A stretch of 48,666 nucleotides of DNA, taken from assembly GCA_011087645.1 (NCBI GenBank), contig JAALLF010000021.1:1-48666 (forward strand). Reading direction: 5' to 3'. Origin of the DNA: Alphaproteobacteria bacterium. GTDB lineage: Bacteria > Pseudomonadota > Alphaproteobacteria > UBA6615. The notes beneath the pieces are model-generated. The model was given only the letters and a program-made list of their open reading frames with translations, did not search any database and was not told where the DNA came from. The stretch's first letter is position 1, and each line of letters opens with the position of its first letter. A program made the translations under genes and the position numbers. Positions 47,000 through 48,666 of the stretch are shown here, piece after piece.

Positions 47000-48520
47000 A
47001 TGCTTAACTTTACCCCCCTGATGCGGCGTTGGGCCGGCTGGCGCGGCGCCAAGCTGGATCGGCTGAATGCCGCGGCAGTCCAGGAACGGCATCTGCTGTC
47101 TCTGGTCGGCCGCGCGCGGCCGACCAGGTTCGGCGCCGATCATGATTTCAACGGTGCGCGCAGCGTGGCGGAATTTCAAGCGCGAGTGCCGCTGCGCCGC
47201 TATGAGGATTTTTGGGACGGCTATTGGCGCGAGCCCTTTCCCCACCTGAAAGACGTCACCTGGCCTGGCGCTATGCCCTATTTCGCCGTGACCTCGGGTA
47301 CCACCACCGGGCGCACCAAGTATATTCCCTGTTCGAAGGAGATGATCGCCGCCAACTCCTTGGCTGGCGCCGACATGATGGGGTTCCACACCCGCAACCG
47401 GCGCAAAAGCCGGGTGCTTGGTGGCAAGAGTTTCATGCTCGGCGGCAGCACCAATCTGATCGAAGAGGCGCCGGGCATTTTTAGCGGCGATTTGTCGGGC
47501 ATCATGGCGGCGAACCTGCCGGGCTGGTTTCGTGGCCGAGCCTTCCCGCCGCGCGAGCTGGCGTTGCTCTCGGATTGGGAAGTGAAGGTGGCCCGTCTTG
47601 CCGAGGCCAGCGCTGGCGAAGACATCAGGCTGATCGGCGGCACGCCAAGCTGGCTGCTGATATTCATCGACGCCCTGGCCGATCTGCGCGGCGTCGCGCC
47701 GAACCTGGCCACGCTGTTTCCCAACCTGGAAGTCGTGGTGCATGGCGGGGTGGATTTTGCGCCCTACCGCCGGCGCTTCACCGAATTGCTCGAGGGTAGT
47801 CATGCCGAGTTGCGCGAAGTCTATCCCGCCAGCGAGGGGTTCATCGCGTCGGCCGACCGGGGCGACGGCGAGGGGCTGCGCCTGAACCTCAATCACGGCC
47901 TGTTTTATGAGTTCGTGCCGGTCGAGGAGCTCGACACCGCCAACCCAACCCGCCACTGGATCGCCGACGCCGAGCCGGGTGTGAACTATGCGTTGGTGCT
48001 GTCGAGTTGTGCCGGCCTATGGGGGTACATCCTGGGCGATACGGTCGAGCTGATCGACGGTGACGCGCCGCGCCTGAAAGTAACCGGCCGCACATCCTAT
48101 ATGCTGTCAGCCTTCGGCGAGCATTTGATTGCCTCGGAAGTCGAGGCGGCGGTTGGCGCGGCGGCGGGCGAGATCGGCGCCTCGGTGAGCGACTGGTCGG
48201 TCGGCGCGGTATTTCCTGAACAGACCGGCGAATTGGGCGGCCACCTCTACATCGTTGAATTCTCCGGTACTGGCGTCAGCGTCGCCCAAACCGCCGCCTT
48301 TGCGGCGCGCCTTGATCGCGATCTGTGTGCGACCAACGAGGATTACGCCGCTCACCGCGCCGGGGGTTTCGGCATGAAGCCGCCGGAAATCCTACCGGTG
48401 CCGCCGGGCGCCTTCGCGGCCTGGATGAAGTCACGCGGCCAGCTCGGCGGCCAGCATAAGGTACCGCGGATTATTCTCGATCCCGAATTGTTCGCGAATT
48501 TGCGGAGTTTTGTGAGCTAA
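47000..48520 (+). CDS. GH3-family acyl-adenylating (acyl-amido synthetase-like) protein
   Basis: A 506-residue member of the GH3 family of the ANL superfamily, known in plants for conjugating auxin or jasmonate to amino acids. The ATP motif is 'SGTTTGRTKYIP' (99-110); 'EVYPASEGFIA' matches the second motif and 'KVTGRTSYMLSAFGEHL' the third. Bacterial GH3 proteins are widespread but poorly characterised. The ATG at 47000 is chosen because 'MLNFTPLMRRW' begins the conserved part; a GTG at 46973 would add 9 residues. No strong Shine-Dalgarno for either. Family firm; acyl and amine substrates unknown. Confidence 0.87.
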   Translation: MLNFTPLMRRWAGWRGAKLDRLNAAAVQERHLLSLVGRARPTRFGADHDFNGARSVAEFQARVPLRRYEDFWDGYWREPFPHLKDVTWPGAMPYFAVTSGTTTGRTKYIPCSKEMIAANSLAGADMMGFHTRNRRKSRVLGGKSFMLGGSTNLIEEAPGIFSGDLSGIMAANLPGWFRGRAFPPRELALLSDWEVKVARLAEASAGEDIRLIGGTPSWLLIFIDALADLRGVAPNLATLFPNLEVVVHGGVDFAPYRRRFTELLEGSHAELREVYPASEGFIASADRGDGEGLRLNLNHGLFYEFVPVEELDTANPTRHWIADAEPGVNYALVLSSCAGLWGYILGDTVELIDGDAPRLKVTGRTSYMLSAFGEHLIASEVEAAVGAAAGEIGASVSDWSVGAVFPEQTGELGGHLYIVEFSGTGVSVAQTAAFAARLDRDLCATNEDYAAHRAGGFGMKPPEILPVPPGAFAAWMKSRGQLGGQHKVPRIILDPELFANLRSFVS

Positions 48521-48530
48521 CCACCGAAAT

Positions 48531-48559
48531 CCTCACCCTGAGCTTGTCGAAGGATGAGG
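48531..48559. repeat. Extragenic repeat after the GH3 gene
   Basis: CCTCACCCTGAGC followed by TTGTCGAAGGATGAGG is a short imperfect palindrome (CCTCA / TGAGG ends) of a type frequent in alphaproteobacterial genomes. A partial further unit, CCATCCTTCGAGAC, follows at about 48571. It may terminate GH3 transcription. The remaining bases to 48666 hold nothing recognisable. Confidence 0.6.
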
Positions 48560-48666
48560 ATAGCGCAACGCCATCCTTCGAGACGGGTCTCCGGCCCTCC
48601 TTAGAGCCTGGCCGGAAATGAAGTGAGCGATATCAGCGGTTTATCAATCTGACCCTCGAGCGTCAT

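Overview
The window reads as one chromosomal stretch of a high-GC alphaproteobacterium, probably a free-living, catabolically versatile member of the Rhodospirillales or a related lineage. The main evidence is the block SUV3-like helicase - S4 protein - FdxA - CarD, an RpoH-like promoter ahead of htpG, a CueR-controlled copper operon, a TRAP transporter attached to an aromatic-catabolism cluster, and short extragenic repeats of types common in these bacteria. Genes are densely packed and many neighbours overlap by ATGA. No phage genes, transposase or CRISPR array were seen.

Layout. 1-8.3 kb: AraC regulator, HtpG, then the helicase/S4/TerB/FdxA/CarD block closed by a strong terminator. 8.4-13.8 kb: a metallophosphoesterase-like protein that has lost its metal ligands, an M48 lipoprotein protease translationally coupled to a staphylococcal-nuclease-like protein with altered catalytic positions, proline iminopeptidase, and a pteridine-reductase-like SDR coupled to FolB. 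13.9-15.1 kb: two near-identical tRNA-Arg(CCT) genes bracket an AT-rich islet holding one small membrane protein. 15.2-20.7 kb: AAA ATPase, deiodinase-like redoxin, MsbA-type exporter, methyltransferase.

20.7-25.4 kb (minus strand): a probable operon of a leaderless solute-binding-like protein, two tandem extradiol-dioxygenase-like VOC proteins, a LOG-family protein, a SelW/Rdx-family selenoprotein with an in-frame UGA in a CxxU motif, and an SDR. The selenoprotein (21536-21766) is invisible to ordinary ORF calling because UGA is read as stop. A stem-loop with bacterial SECIS geometry begins just after the UGA. This is the most notable find of the window.

25.6-31.9 kb (plus strand): PQQ sugar dehydrogenase, LLM flavin enzyme, DM13 protein, then a textbook CueR promoter driving cueR - cytochrome c - copA. 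The CopA carries YHS and CPMHP-type metal domains in place of classical HMA domains.

31.9-43 kb (minus strand plus a divergent MarR): a coherent aromatic-acid module made of a 4-hydroxybenzoyl-CoA-type thioesterase, TRAP transporter (DctPQM), 2Fe-2S/FAD reductase, SDR, PaaA-like diiron oxygenase, gentisate-dioxygenase-like cupin, an unknown 178-residue protein, a CoA-binding ligase-like protein and a flavin monooxygenase. Two candidate operator palindromes lie in it. A plausible scheme is uptake, CoA activation, diiron ring oxygenation with the reductase as electron donor, thioester hydrolysis and ring cleavage. The substrate cannot be read from sequence.

43-48.7 kb: a 181-bp MITE-like element supplying the stop codons of both flanking genes, an AMI1-like amidase, a penicillin-acylase-family lipoprotein, palindromic repeats and a GH3-family acyl-adenylating enzyme. 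The amidase and GH3 protein belong to families known from plant auxin metabolism.
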